The position numbers and the translations under genes were made by a program. Below the pieces are notes generated by a model, which saw nothing but the letters and a program-made list of their open reading frames with translations, did not search any database and was not told the origin of the DNA. A stretch of 64,000 nt of DNA from Malassezia japonica (lineage: Eukaryota; Basidiomycota; Malasseziomycetes; Malasseziales; Malasseziaceae): the NCBI RefSeq assembly GCF_029542785.1, contig NC_083378.1:186001-250000 (forward strand), written 5' to 3'. Shown here piece after piece: positions 24,251 through 32,822 of the stretch; positions within the stretch are counted from its first letter, which is position 1, and each line of letters starts with the position of its first letter.

Positions 24251-24419
24251 GGCCACCACGTCCGGGGCCCAACCTCCACACGCCGCGTGGCCCTTGCATC
24301 GTGTGGAGGACGGTCACGTGATGCTTTCTAAGAACTGTATGCGCGTGCGAAACGGCGTTAAGCACATCGCGTTGGGCGCTCGAGAGGTTTCTCCCACCCA
24401 CCTTTCCAGGACTGTCAAG

Positions 24420-24457
24420 GTACGTGTGGCGTTGCCACCGAATTGGGCTAACACCAG
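24420..24457 (+). other. Predicted 5'-UTR intron abutting the RPL10 start codon
   Basis: A 38-nt segment starts GTACGTGTGG and ends GGGCTAACACCAG directly before the ATG at 24458. Donor, CTAAC branch site and acceptor match the coding introns of the window, so the leader of RPL10 is probably spliced immediately upstream of the start codon. Confidence 0.6.
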
Positions 24458-25162
24458 ATGGGACGCCGCCCTGCTCGTTGCTACCGCTACTGCAAGAACA
24501 AGCCTTACGTATGTTGCTCTGACCTGTGAACTGATGCTAACACCTTGCAGCCCAAGTCCCGCTACAACCGTGGTGTGCCGGACCCCAAGATCCGTATCTA
24601 CGATCTTGGTCGTAAGAAGGCTTCTGTGGACGACTTCCCCTTCTGTGTCCACCTTGTGTGCGATGAGCACCAGCAGATCACCTCGGAGGCTCTCGAGGCC
24701 TCGCGTATCTGTGCCAACAAGTACATGACCAAGACCACCGGTAAGGACTCGTTCCACCTGCGTGTGCGTGTGCACCCCTTCCACGTTATCCGCATCAACA
24801 AGATGCTTTCGTGCGCTGGTGCCGACCGTCTTCAGACGGGTATGCGTGGTGCCTTTGGTAAGCCGTACGGTCTTGTGGCCCGTGTCAACATTGGCCAGGT
24901 CCTCCTGTCGATCCGTACCAAGGACGCGAACCGCCCTGTGGCCATCGAGGCCCTCCGCCGCTCGCGTTACAAGTTCGCTGGTCGCCAGAAGATCATTATC
25001 TCCAAGAAGTGGGGCTTCACCGACATGAGCCGCGAGGACTACATCGAGGCGCGCAACAGCAACCGTGTCATGCGTGACGGCTGCTACCTCAAGTACGTGA
25101 ACAACCACGGTCCTCTTGAGAAGAACATTCGCCTCCAGGCCTCGATTGCTGCTCACAAGTAA
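24458..25162 (+). CDS. RPL10: 60S ribosomal protein L10 (uL16)
   Basis: Large-subunit protein uL16, late-assembling at the central protuberance, cytosolic. Exons 24458..24508 and 24551..25162 give 220 residues, the normal size. Exon 1 encodes [17 protein letters not shown]; after the 42-nt intron the frame continues [20 protein letters not shown]. Other conserved parts are [51 protein letters not shown] and [15 protein letters not shown]. The codon use favours C-ending codons typical of highly expressed genes. Its introns (42 nt and a 38-nt 5'-UTR intron) are clearly longer than the 22-23-nt class that dominates elsewhere. Confidence 0.97.
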
Positions 25163-25590
25163 TCGTGATGCATGATTGGAGCGTGATGATGGCTTCCTAT
25201 AGCTGCATGCGCGCTGATGGTGTATAAAAATGATTAGGTGTTTGCCTTACAGATGCTGCGGAGAAAAGAGACAGTTCTAGCGTAGGGGCGAGGGCGTGCG
25301 GGGTGCCGCGACGCCTAGGGGGGGCAGGCCGCAGGGGGAACAGCCGTGTGGCAAATGTCTCCCAAGTTTTTGAAAACAGCATGGCAGATAGCGAGATGGT
25401 ACTAGTGCACCATCCTATCCCCTATTTCCTCTAGACACGCCGTACAAACGCACTCGTTCCACGCCTGGACCCTGTCCGGCCCCGGCCAGGGCCTGGCGGA
25501 AATCCTTCGCATAGGCCACGTGGCTGGAAAACAGCCGCACGCCACCCCACTCGGTTCGTTGCTGACCGGACCGGAGCCTGGCAATCATTC
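25163..25590. other. Intergenic region RPL10-PEX13
   Basis: About 430 bp between two plus-strand genes, holding the RPL10 3' UTR and the PEX13 promoter. I see no convincing ORF, tRNA fold or repeat; a G-rich stretch lies near 25320. Confidence 0.4.
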
Positions 25591-26889
25591 ATGCCCGCGC
25601 CTCCCAAGCCTTGGGAGCGGAGCGGGGCTTCCGAAGCGGCTTCTACGAGCACACCAAGCATGTCTACTAGCGATTCGGCGCCTGCCGTGCCTGATCGGCC
25701 CGCATCGTTGTCGACCGGCGCAACCGACACGGCCGGAGGTACGTGCCCCAGCGAGACTAATGCAGGCGCAATGAACCCCTACCGCTCGACGATGGGCGGG
25801 TACGGCTCGGGCTACGGCTCGGGCTACGGCTCGGGCTACGGCTCCGGCCTCGGTGGCTACGGATCCACGTACTCCTCGCCCTATTCGCGCATGGGCGGCT
25901 ATGGCGGCATGGGTAGCATGGGCTACGGTGGCTACGGCGGTGGCTATGGCGGCTATGGCGGCATGGGCGGCATGGGCGGCATGGGCTACGGCGGCATGGG
26001 CTACGGCGGCTACGGCGGCATGGGCTACGGCGGCATGGGCATGGGCATGGGCATGGGCCAGCCCGGCGACCCCTCGCTGACGCAGCGCATGGAGAGTGGC
26101 ACGCAGGCCACCTTTGAGCTGATTTCGTCGATCGTGTCTGCCTTTGGCGGCTTTGCGCAGATGCTCGAGTCGACCTTTATGGCGACGCACTCGAGCTTCT
26201 TTGCAATGGTCGGTGTTGCGGACCAGTTTGCACATCTCCGCAACTACCTCGGCCAGGTGCTGAGCATTTTCGCGCTGGCGCGCCAGGCCAAGCACCTCTT
26301 TCTCCGCATGACCGGCCAGCGCCCCAGCGGTATCGACTCGCAAGAGTTCCGCGAGTTCCGCAAGCGCGGCGGCACGTCCACGCAGCGCCCCAACAAGCGC
26401 CCCCTCTTTGTCTTTTTCCTGGCGGTGATTGGCCTGCCCTACCTCATGGGCAAGCTCGTGAAGATGATCACGGCCCGCCAGGATGCGGAGCGTGCGCGCC
26501 TTGCGCAGCAGGCCGCCGAGGCCGGCACCGATTTGCAGCAGCTGCAAAACGCACAAGGCACAGGCTTTATCGACCCCAGCAAGCTCACCTTTGTGCGTGC
26601 GCTATACCACTACAAGGCTGCAGACGAGTACGAGCTCGACTTGGAGCCCGGCAAGCTGATTGCCGTGATCGACACCAAGGACCCCAACACCGGTGAGGAG
26701 ATCTCGTGGTGGCGTGGCCGTCTCCGCGACGGAAAAATTGGCTGGTTCCCCAGCATCTATGTGGAAACGGTCGAGGATGCCAAGAGCCGCGCACAAAAAG
26801 CCAAGGAGAATGCCGCGCGCGCGATCGAAGCGCCCCCGGCCGCCTCGAGCGCACCGCGCACGACGGCGCCCAAGGTGTCTTCGTCGTGA
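25591..26889 (+). CDS. PEX13: Peroxisomal membrane docking protein Pex13
   Basis: Component of the peroxisomal import docking complex. Most likely spliced as 25591..25738 plus 25766..26889 (423 residues): the 27-nt segment 25739..25765 starts GTACGT and ends GACTAATGCAG, is a multiple of three and has no stop, so an unspliced reading adds nine residues. After a Pro/Ser/Thr N-terminus there is a Gly/Tyr-rich region of about 100 residues (repeats of GSGY, GGYG, GGMG). Then comes the conserved membrane region (SIVSAFGGFAQMLESTFMATHSSFFAM, PLFVFFLAVIGLPYLMGKL), and an SH3 domain at about residues 327-384 (ALYHYKAADEYELDLEPGK, ISWWRGRL, KIGWFPSIYVE) that binds Pex14 and Pex5. The C-terminal 40 residues are Ala-rich and charged. 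Confidence 0.93.
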   Translation: MPAPPKPWERSGASEAASTSTPSMSTSDSAPAVPDRPASLSTGATDTAGGTCPSETNAGAMNPYRSTMGGYGSGYGSGYGSGYGSGLGGYGSTYSSPYSRMGGYGGMGSMGYGGYGGGYGGYGGMGGMGGMGYGGMGYGGYGGMGYGGMGMGMGMGQPGDPSLTQRMESGTQATFELISSIVSAFGGFAQMLESTFMATHSSFFAMVGVADQFAHLRNYLGQVLSIFALARQAKHLFLRMTGQRPSGIDSQEFREFRKRGGTSTQRPNKRPLFVFFLAVIGLPYLMGKLVKMITARQDAERARLAQQAAEAGTDLQQLQNAQGTGFIDPSKLTFVRALYHYKAADEYELDLEPGKLIAVIDTKDPNTGEEISWWRGRLRDGKIGWFPSIYVETVEDAKSRAQKAKENAARAIEAPPAASSAPRTTAPKVSSS

Positions 26890-26947
26890 TTGTACTATAC
26901 GTAGCTGCCCATACCAACGCTTCGTGCGCACCTCCACTTTTTCGTCG

Positions 26948-28127
26948 ATGCGGAGCGTGGCCGTGCACCATGCGCTGCGTGCGCCGCTGCGCCTGGCGCG
27001 TGTGCCTGTGTGCGGCTATGCGACTGTCGCTAGGCCCCCGTCTAAGCGTGTGATTTTGTCAGGCATCCAGCCGACCGGCGTGCCGCATGTACGTCGCGCG
27101 ACTGACCCAGCTCGGCAACTACCTCGGCGCCCTCAAAGCATGGGTCGACCTGCAGAACACGGCCAAGCCGGACGATGAGCTGTTCTTTTTCATCGTCGGC
27201 CTGCACGCGCTGACCGTGCCGCAGGACCCCAAGCGGCTCTTCCAGGACCGCCGCAACATGATGGCCGCGCTCGTGGCGATGGGCATCGACACCGAGCGCT
27301 GCACGCTCTTTCACCAGGACGAGGTGCCGGAGCACGCCGAGCTCATGTGGATTTTGTCGTGCATCACGTCGTTTGGTCGCCTCGAGCGCATGACGACGTG
27401 GAAGTCAAAGCTGCAGACGCTCCACGATAGCGAGCAGGTGTCCAGCGCGCAACTCCAGACCGGCCTATTTACCTACCCCGTGCTGCAAGCCGCCGATATC
27501 CTTCTATACCATGCGACGCACGTCCCGGTCGGCGAGGACCAGACGCAGCATCTCGAGCTGACGCGCGACCTCGCGCAGCAGTTCAACAACGCCGTGAAGA
27601 AGCCCTACTTTTACCAGCCCAACTGCCTGCTGACGCCGTCGAAGCGCATCCTCTCGCTGCGCAACCCCGACCAAAAGATGTCCAAGTCGGCGCCCGATGC
27701 CAACTCGCGCATCCTCGTCACCGACTCGCCCGCCGAGATCCACGCAAAGGTCAAAAAGGCCGTCACCGACAGCGAGCGGAGCGTGACCTTTGAGCCGGAG
27801 CGCCGCCCCGGCATGAGCAACCTCGTGTCGATCTTGGCGGCGCTGGGCGGCGGCACGCTCGCGCCCCAGCTCTCGTCGCCAAACGCCTCGCCGGAGGAGG
27901 TCGCGCGTGTGCTCGACGTGGCGACCGGCGGCTCGGGTGCGCAGCTCAAGAGCATCCTGGCCGAGAGCATTATCGAGGCGCTGCGCCCCTTCCAGGACGA
28001 GTACGCGCGCCTCATCCAGGAGCCCGAGCACCTCGCGCAGCTCGAGGCGCGCGGCCGTGACAAGGCGCGGGAGCGTGCGTCGGCGACGATGCGCGACGTG
28101 CGCCGCCTGCTCGGTCTTTCAAAGTAG
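26948..28127 (+). CDS. MSW1: Mitochondrial tryptophanyl-tRNA synthetase
   Basis: Class I aminoacyl-tRNA synthetase charging mitochondrial tRNA-Trp. Exons 26948..27088 and 27111..28127, joined over a 22-nt intron in phase 0, give 385 residues. The N-terminus (MRSVAVHHALRAPLRLARVP) is Arg/Ala-rich with no acidic residue and looks like a mitochondrial presequence. The catalytic core starts VILSGIQPTGVPH|LGNYLGALKAW, where the intron splits the HIGH-like motif (HLGNYLG). The KMSKS loop is intact (NPDQKMSKSAPD, near residue 235). FHQDEVPEHAELMWILSC and AADILLYHATHVPVGEDQTQHLELTRD are typical of bacterial/mitochondrial TrpRS. The length is that of mitochondrial, not cytosolic, enzymes. The stop is 38 bp from the convergent NHP2 stop. 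Confidence 0.94.
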
Positions 28128-28165
28128 GAGGATATGCAGACTATTGTACACGAAAAACTACGCAG

Positions 28166-28807
28166 CTAGCCCAGGAGCAACTGCTCGACCAGGCGGGCAG
28201 CCTCCTTGTGCAGGTACGAGTACTCCTCCTGGTAGTTTTCCTTGATCTTTGTCTCGCCCTTCTCGATGGCCTTCTTGCCGCCGCCCGGGACGATCATCAC
28301 GCACGACGTCGGGCGCTTGGTGCTCGAGGCGTTGCCGAGCTGGTCCTTGGAAGGGACAAAGACGTAGGGGTTGTTCGTGTCCTCGCACAGCACTGGGATG
28401 TGCGAGAGAATGTCGACCGGCGAGATATCGCCCGCGAGGATCACCACACCCTTTTCGCCCTTGCGCAGGCCCTTGACGACCTCCTTGACGCCGCGCTTGA
28501 CGTGGCCACGCGACTTGGACGCCTTCTTGATCGTCTTGAACACCTTCTTCGAAAGCACCTTGGAAGCCAGGGGGTGCGCAATCGGGCTCAGGAGCGCAGG
28601 GTTGGGCTCGTCGTCGTCTTCCACCTCGACGTCGACCATCGAGACATCGCCGTTGGTGTCCTCGACAAACACCTCGGCCTCGGCCTTCTTTTCCTTCTTG
28701 TCCTTCTTCTCTTTCTTTTCCTTCTTCTCCTTCTTCTCCTTCTTCTCCTTCTTCTCGACAGGGTCTGCCGACGCAGACGACTTCTTCTTCACGTCCTCAG
28801 CTGCCAT
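28166..28807 (-). CDS. NHP2: H/ACA snoRNP protein Nhp2
   Basis: Core protein of H/ACA snoRNPs, guiding rRNA pseudouridylation in the nucleolus. A single exon of 213 residues. The L7Ae-type RNA-binding domain occupies the C-terminal two thirds: SPIAHPLASKVLSKKVFKTIKKA, RGVKEVVKGLRKGEKGVVILAGDISPVDILSHIP, CEDTNNPYVFVPSKDQLG, RPTSCVMIV. The N-terminus is an unusual extension of repeated KKEKKE units followed by an acidic stretch (VEVEDDDEP), which is longer than in yeast Nhp2 (about 156 residues). The lysine/glutamate run comes from a tandem nucleotide repeat and may vary in length. Confidence 0.94.
   Translation of the reverse strand: MAAEDVKKKSSASADPVEKKEKKEKKEKKEKKEKKDKKEKKAEAEVFVEDTNGDVSMVDVEVEDDDEPNPALLSPIAHPLASKVLSKKVFKTIKKASKSRGHVKRGVKEVVKGLRKGEKGVVILAGDISPVDILSHIPVLCEDTNNPYVFVPSKDQLGNASSTKRPTSCVMIVPGGGKKAIEKGETKIKENYQEEYSYLHKEAARLVEQLLLG
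28683..28757. repeat. Short tandem repeat (CTTCTTCTC-type) encoding a Lys/Glu run in Nhp2
   Basis: The plus strand carries about eight imperfect copies of a 9-nt unit (CTTCTTCTC and variants), read on the minus strand as repeated EKK codons. The copies at the right end are identical, consistent with recent slippage. Confidence 0.75.
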
Positions 28808-28959
28808 GGCAATCGCAAAGGGCCGCCAGCGCAGGCGCCGACAAATCTTTCTTGCGTCGGCCGAAAATTTTTGCGCGCCGCGGCGAGCGGCCGGTGGCCA
28901 TTTTCTTCTCCTGCCGCCATACGACCGGCGGCGAGGCTGAAAGGTTCGTGCGAGCGCCG

Positions 28960-29445
28960 CTCGGACAGCTGGGATGTATCAACAAACAAACTAGAGTCTC
29001 GCGGTGGCTTTATGTCGCTTCGCGATAACATCCTTGTTGCCTGATTCGTCCTCTTCGTCCTCGTCGCAGATGCTAACACCTAGCAGCTGTCTGTCGTGTG
29101 GCTCTTGAAAATGTAAGTACCGACCCTGTCCTCGCCGTGATTACCTATCAATCCTACGGGGTTGCTGGAAATTACCGTCCGAAGTGCTGGGGCTGCAATC
29201 CCGGCACTCTCATGAGGCTATTTTAAGGCTGAATAATGAGCCCACCGTGTCAAGAGCACACTAACACACAGGTATGAGTACGTATCCCTCCCCGATCCCT
29301 TTGAAGGATGAGAATTTTCACGACGGTCTGCGTACGGCACAGCCGCTGGCGAAAAGGCCCGAACCCAATTCTGTATCCGGGCACTTCTCTGAACTCAACC
29401 CCCTTCCCCTCTCTTTTGTGAATGGTACTAACCCATTTAGCTAGG
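28960..29445 (+). ncRNA. Candidate spliced noncoding transcript (possible snoRNA host)
   Basis: In a roughly 660-bp region without a coding gene I see consecutive intron-like signals on the plus strand. These are acceptors preceded by strong branch sites at about 29086 (GATGCTAACACCTAGCAG), 29271 (CACTAACACACAG) and 29440 (GTACTAACCCATTTAG), and donors GTAAGT at about 29113 and GTATGAGTACGT directly after the second acceptor. The segment between the last two signals contains GGATGAG and, about 90 nt later, CTGA, flanked by short complementary TTGA/TCAA arms, which is a weak C/D-box snoRNA layout. No conserved ORF spans the pieces. The exact transcript ends and the RNA class are not determined. 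It could also be an unrelated mRNA leader or chance matches. Confidence 0.3.
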
Positions 29446-29470
29446 TAGATGTACATGTTTATTTCGCACC

Positions 29471-30225
29471 TCAGGGCTTTTGGGCCACATTGTCGCGGCA
29501 TGGCGGGGGAATCGGTGACGCGGGATGGATCGGCGGGAGCTTTGCGGTGCCGACCTTGTAGTAAGTGTGGTGGTTCGCGTAGAACTTGTGCCACGAATCG
29601 AGCATCGCCTGCTGTGCCTCGCTAAATCCGCGCGTGTCGTGCGTAAGGTGTGTCTTGAAGCAGCCCGTGACGTACGCACGCGACGCGTCGCGTCCGGCAA
29701 ACATGTTGTATGCGCCGCCCTTGCCGTAGTTGGCCTCCCCCGCACTCACGTCAAACACCTGTCCCTTGATCGAGAGCTGGGTCAGAAAGCACACGTACCA
29801 AGATCGGGCGGTTCGGGTGCTCGCCGTTAAACTCGGCGAGACGTTCCATGGTAAAGACGTGCTGTTCGGTCTGGATAAGCGTCGCGACGTACAGGAATGT
29901 AGTTGTGCCAGTTGGTCCACTTTCCGCGGTAGCCCCACAGCATATCGTTGTGCAGGAACAGGCCACTGAGCGCCGCGATCACACCCACAATGATCGCCGT
30001 CATGAACATGGTGCACACAAAGTTGCCGAGCGCCGCATTGTCGTCGTCCTCGTCGAGGTCCGACGGCTCGAGCGTGCGCCCCTCTGCCCGGGCCTTGGCG
30101 CGCTCCTTGATACGCTCCTGCTTCTCGAGCCAGCGCTGGTGCACCAAGTAGGCCTGGTTCACTCGCTTCGACGGCACCTTGCGCCCCGTCGACGGGTCCG
30201 TGTCGCGTTTCTCTGTGCTAGCCAT
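29471..30225 (-). CDS. Membrane-anchored cytochrome-b5-like (MAPR-type) heme/steroid-binding domain protein
   Basis: Exons 29893..30225, 29799..29870 and 29471..29776, with two 22-nt introns, give 236 residues. The N-terminal 65 residues are charged and face away from a single transmembrane segment (NFVCTMFMTAIIVGVIAALSGLFL, about residues 68-90). After YIPTEQHVFTMERLAEFNGEHPNRPIL|LSIKGQVFDVSAG comes a cytochrome-b5-like fold of the progesterone-receptor-component class (GGAYNMFAGRDASRAYVTGCF), then a helical tail HKFYANHHTYYKVG. The two introns flank an exon of only 72 nt; both are needed to join the transmembrane part to the domain. Family members bind heme and assist cytochrome P450 or membrane trafficking; which role applies here is unknown. 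Confidence 0.85.
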
Positions 30226-30261
30226 GGTGGGGCGCGCCCGATCGAGCTGACTAAGAGCTAT

Positions 30262-31688
30262 TTAGTGCGCCTCCTCGGCGCCCGGGATGGTCTCGACGGT
30301 GTCGAGGTCGTTGAGGGCGTCCTCGATGGCCTTGAGGCCGCGCTCGAGCTCCTCCTCGGTGATGACCAGCGGCGGGGCGAGGCGGATGATGTTTTGGTGC
30401 GTGGGCTTGGCAAGCACACCCTTGTCCGCGAGGAGCAGGCAGAGGTCCCAGGCCGAGCGCTTCTTGGTGCTCTTCGTCTCGTCGATGACGATGGCGTTGA
30501 GGAGACCCATACCGCGCACCTCGGACAGGAGCGGGTTCTTGATCTTGCGGAGGCTCTCGCGCATCTGGTTGCCGAGCGTCTCGGCGCGCTCGCACAGCTT
30601 GTCGTTCACCAGCACGTCGAGGGCAGTGATGGCGACGGCCGAGCCAAGCGGGTTACCGCCGTAGGTGCTGCCGTGCTCGCCCGGAGCAATGCACAGCATG
30701 ACGTCCTTGTCGGCCATCACAGCCGAGACGGGGTAGACACCCGCGCTGAGCGCCTTGCCGAGCGTGACAATGTCGGGGCGCACGTCGTAGTGCTGGTGGC
30801 ACATCATCTTGCCCGTGCGGCCGAGACCGGTCTGGATCTCGTCGCAGATGAGGAGCACGTTGTGCTTCTTGCAGAGCTCCGACACGCGCTTGAAGTAGCC
30901 CATGTCGGGCACCACGATACCCGCCTCGCCCTGGATGGGCTCGAGGAGGATGGCAGCGGTCTCGGTGCCGAACTGCTCGAGGGCACGCTCAATGTCCTCG
31001 ACGTTGTTGTAGCGAATCTTGATGTCGCCAGCCACCGGGCCGACACGCTCGAGGAAGGGACCAAAGCCCTTGCGGCTGTCGGGGTCTGTGCTCATACTGA
31101 TCACACCAAAGGTGCGGCCGTGGAAGTTGCCCGACGCACTAAAGATGCGTGCCTTGTCCTCGGGGACACCCTTCTTTTGGTAGGCCCACTTGCGCGCAAT
31201 CTTCATCGCGGTCTCGACCGCCTCGGCACCGGTGTTCATGGGGAGCACCATGTCGTACTTGAGCAGCTTGGTGATCTTCTCGGCGAACTGGCCAAAGATC
31301 GAGTTGTAAAAGGCACGCGACGAGAGCGTCAGCTTCTGCGCCTGGGCAATCAGCGTGCCGACCACGGCCGGGTGGCAGTGGCCGTGGTTCACCGCCGAGT
31401 AGGCCGACAGGAAGTCGAGGTACTCCTTGCCTTCGGGGTTCCACACACGGGCACCGTAGCCACGGTCAAACACCACGGGGAGGGGGTGGTAGCTGGGTCA
31501 GTGCACGACACAACGTACTTGTGCGCACCGTACTCGCTCTCGAGGTGCATCACATCCTGCGAGGAGACGTGCTTGTTCGTCACCGACGACGCGGCGGCGT
31601 GGCCAAGCGAAGAGGTGACACTCGCCACGGCATCACCGGCCTGGGCGAGCTTCTGCTGGGTCTGGTTCATCTGGTCCTGGAGCGTCAT
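30262..31688 (-). CDS. CAR2: Ornithine aminotransferase
   Basis: PLP enzyme converting L-ornithine and 2-oxoglutarate to glutamate semialdehyde and glutamate, in arginine catabolism. Exons 31519..31688 and 30262..31492, with a 26-nt intron, give 466 residues. The splice joins LESEYGAH to NYHPLPVVFDRGYGARVW, the family's N-terminal signature. Also seen are YSAVNHGHCHPAV, NTGAEAVETAMKIARKWAY, GNFHGRTFGVISMSTDP, EPIQGEAGIVVPD, LICDEIQTGLGRTGK and the PLP-lysine motif TLGKALSAGVYPVSAV. About 40 N-terminal residues precede the conserved part; they contain few basic residues, so a cytosolic enzyme is more likely than a mitochondrial one. Confidence 0.96.
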
Positions 31689-31790
31689 TGGGGTGGGGAG
31701 AACGTGCTGCGCAGGTCAGGCCAGGCCTACTGCATGGCCGTTTCTTCACGTGATGGCACGTGGCCAAAAAATTCGCCGCTTCCAACCAAC

Positions 31791-32822
31791 ATGAGCGTGA
31801 CAGCGCAGGCGGGGCTCTTTGCGGGGGGCGTGCTGCTCGGCGCGGGCGGTGTCGCGCTTTTTTCGCGGCGGGGCCAGGAGGCCAAGGTGCAGGCGGTGCC
31901 AGTGACGGCGGCGCCTGTGCCAGCGGTGCGGGCGCCGGCGCCGGGTGCGGCGGTCGCCGCGCCGATCTCGGACGCGCTCGCGCTCTCCGGCCATCCGGGC
32001 CCGATCGCGGACCTGCTCAAGCAGCGCGCGTATATTTCGTCGTATGACCGGCGTCTGCAGCACCCTGTGTGGACCGCCGAGCACCTCACCGCCGAGTCGA
32101 TCGCGCGGCAGCCGGGGCCCGACGGCGCGAACCGCGGCAAGTCGTTCTTTACCGAGGACGCACGTATTCCGGAGCTCTTCCGCTCCACGAACGCGGCCTA
32201 CTTCCGCTCGGGCTACGACCGCGGCCACATGGTCCCCGCGGCGGACGCCAAGTCGAGCCAGCAGGCGATGGACGAGACGTTCCTCCTGAGCAACATTGCG
32301 CCGCAGGTCGGCCCCGGCATGAACCGCGACTACTGGGCGCACACGGAGGACTTTGTGCGCCGCCTCACGACCAAGTTCGACGACCTGTACGTCTTCACCA
32401 TTCCATTGTACCTGCCGCGCCAGGCGAGCGACGGCAAGTGGCGCGTGTCGTACGAGGTGATCGGCTCGCCGCCGAGCGTGTCGGTGCCGACGCACTTTGC
32501 CAAGGTAATCCTCGGCACCGGCCTCAAGGCGTCCGAGGGCTCGCTCATGGCCAAGGCCGGCCTCGGCTCGCCGGTCGCCCTCGGTGCGTTTGTCATGCCG
32601 AACAGCATGATCCCGGATACGGCGCCGCTGCGCAGCTTTGAAGCAGATGGTAGGTTTACTATACAACTGACCCTAGTCGAGAGTATTGAGCGTGCGTCGG
32701 GCCTGACGCTCTTCCCACCCGCGCTCAAGGCGTCGGCCAAGAAGCTGTGCGATACGGTCAAGTGCGAGATCATCGTGCGCGATTTTTCCAACGCCAACAA
32801 GCAGCTCGTTCATAAAAATTAG
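31791..32822 (+). CDS. NUC1: Mitochondrial DNA/RNA non-specific endonuclease Nuc1 (EndoG family)
   Basis: Beta-beta-alpha-metal nuclease of the mitochondrial intermembrane space, involved in mtDNA turnover and cell death. Most likely spliced 31791..32650 plus 32678..32822 (334 residues): the 27-nt segment 32651..32677 begins GTAGGT and ends CAACTGACCCTAG and is in frame without a stop, so read-through would insert nine residues. Splicing restores SFEADVESIERASGLTLFP. The N-terminus has a hydrophobic GLFAGGVLLGAGGVALF segment serving as signal anchor. The active-site motif DRGHMVPAAD is intact, followed by NIAPQVGPGMNRDYWAHTED with the metal-binding Asn. Lengths agree with yeast Nuc1 (329 residues). 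The stop TAG (32820..32822) is interlocked with that of the convergent gene. Confidence 0.93.
   Translation: MSVTAQAGLFAGGVLLGAGGVALFSRRGQEAKVQAVPVTAAPVPAVRAPAPGAAVAAPISDALALSGHPGPIADLLKQRAYISSYDRRLQHPVWTAEHLTAESIARQPGPDGANRGKSFFTEDARIPELFRSTNAAYFRSGYDRGHMVPAADAKSSQQAMDETFLLSNIAPQVGPGMNRDYWAHTEDFVRRLTTKFDDLYVFTIPLYLPRQASDGKWRVSYEVIGSPPSVSVPTHFAKVILGTGLKASEGSLMAKAGLGSPVALGAFVMPNSMIPDTAPLRSFEADGRFTIQLTLVESIERASGLTLFPPALKASAKKLCDTVKCEIIVRDFSNANKQLVHKN

Noticed and set aside
24251..24259. Earlier start for the RING protein
   Set aside because: The upstream codon is GTG; the ATG at 24250 is used.
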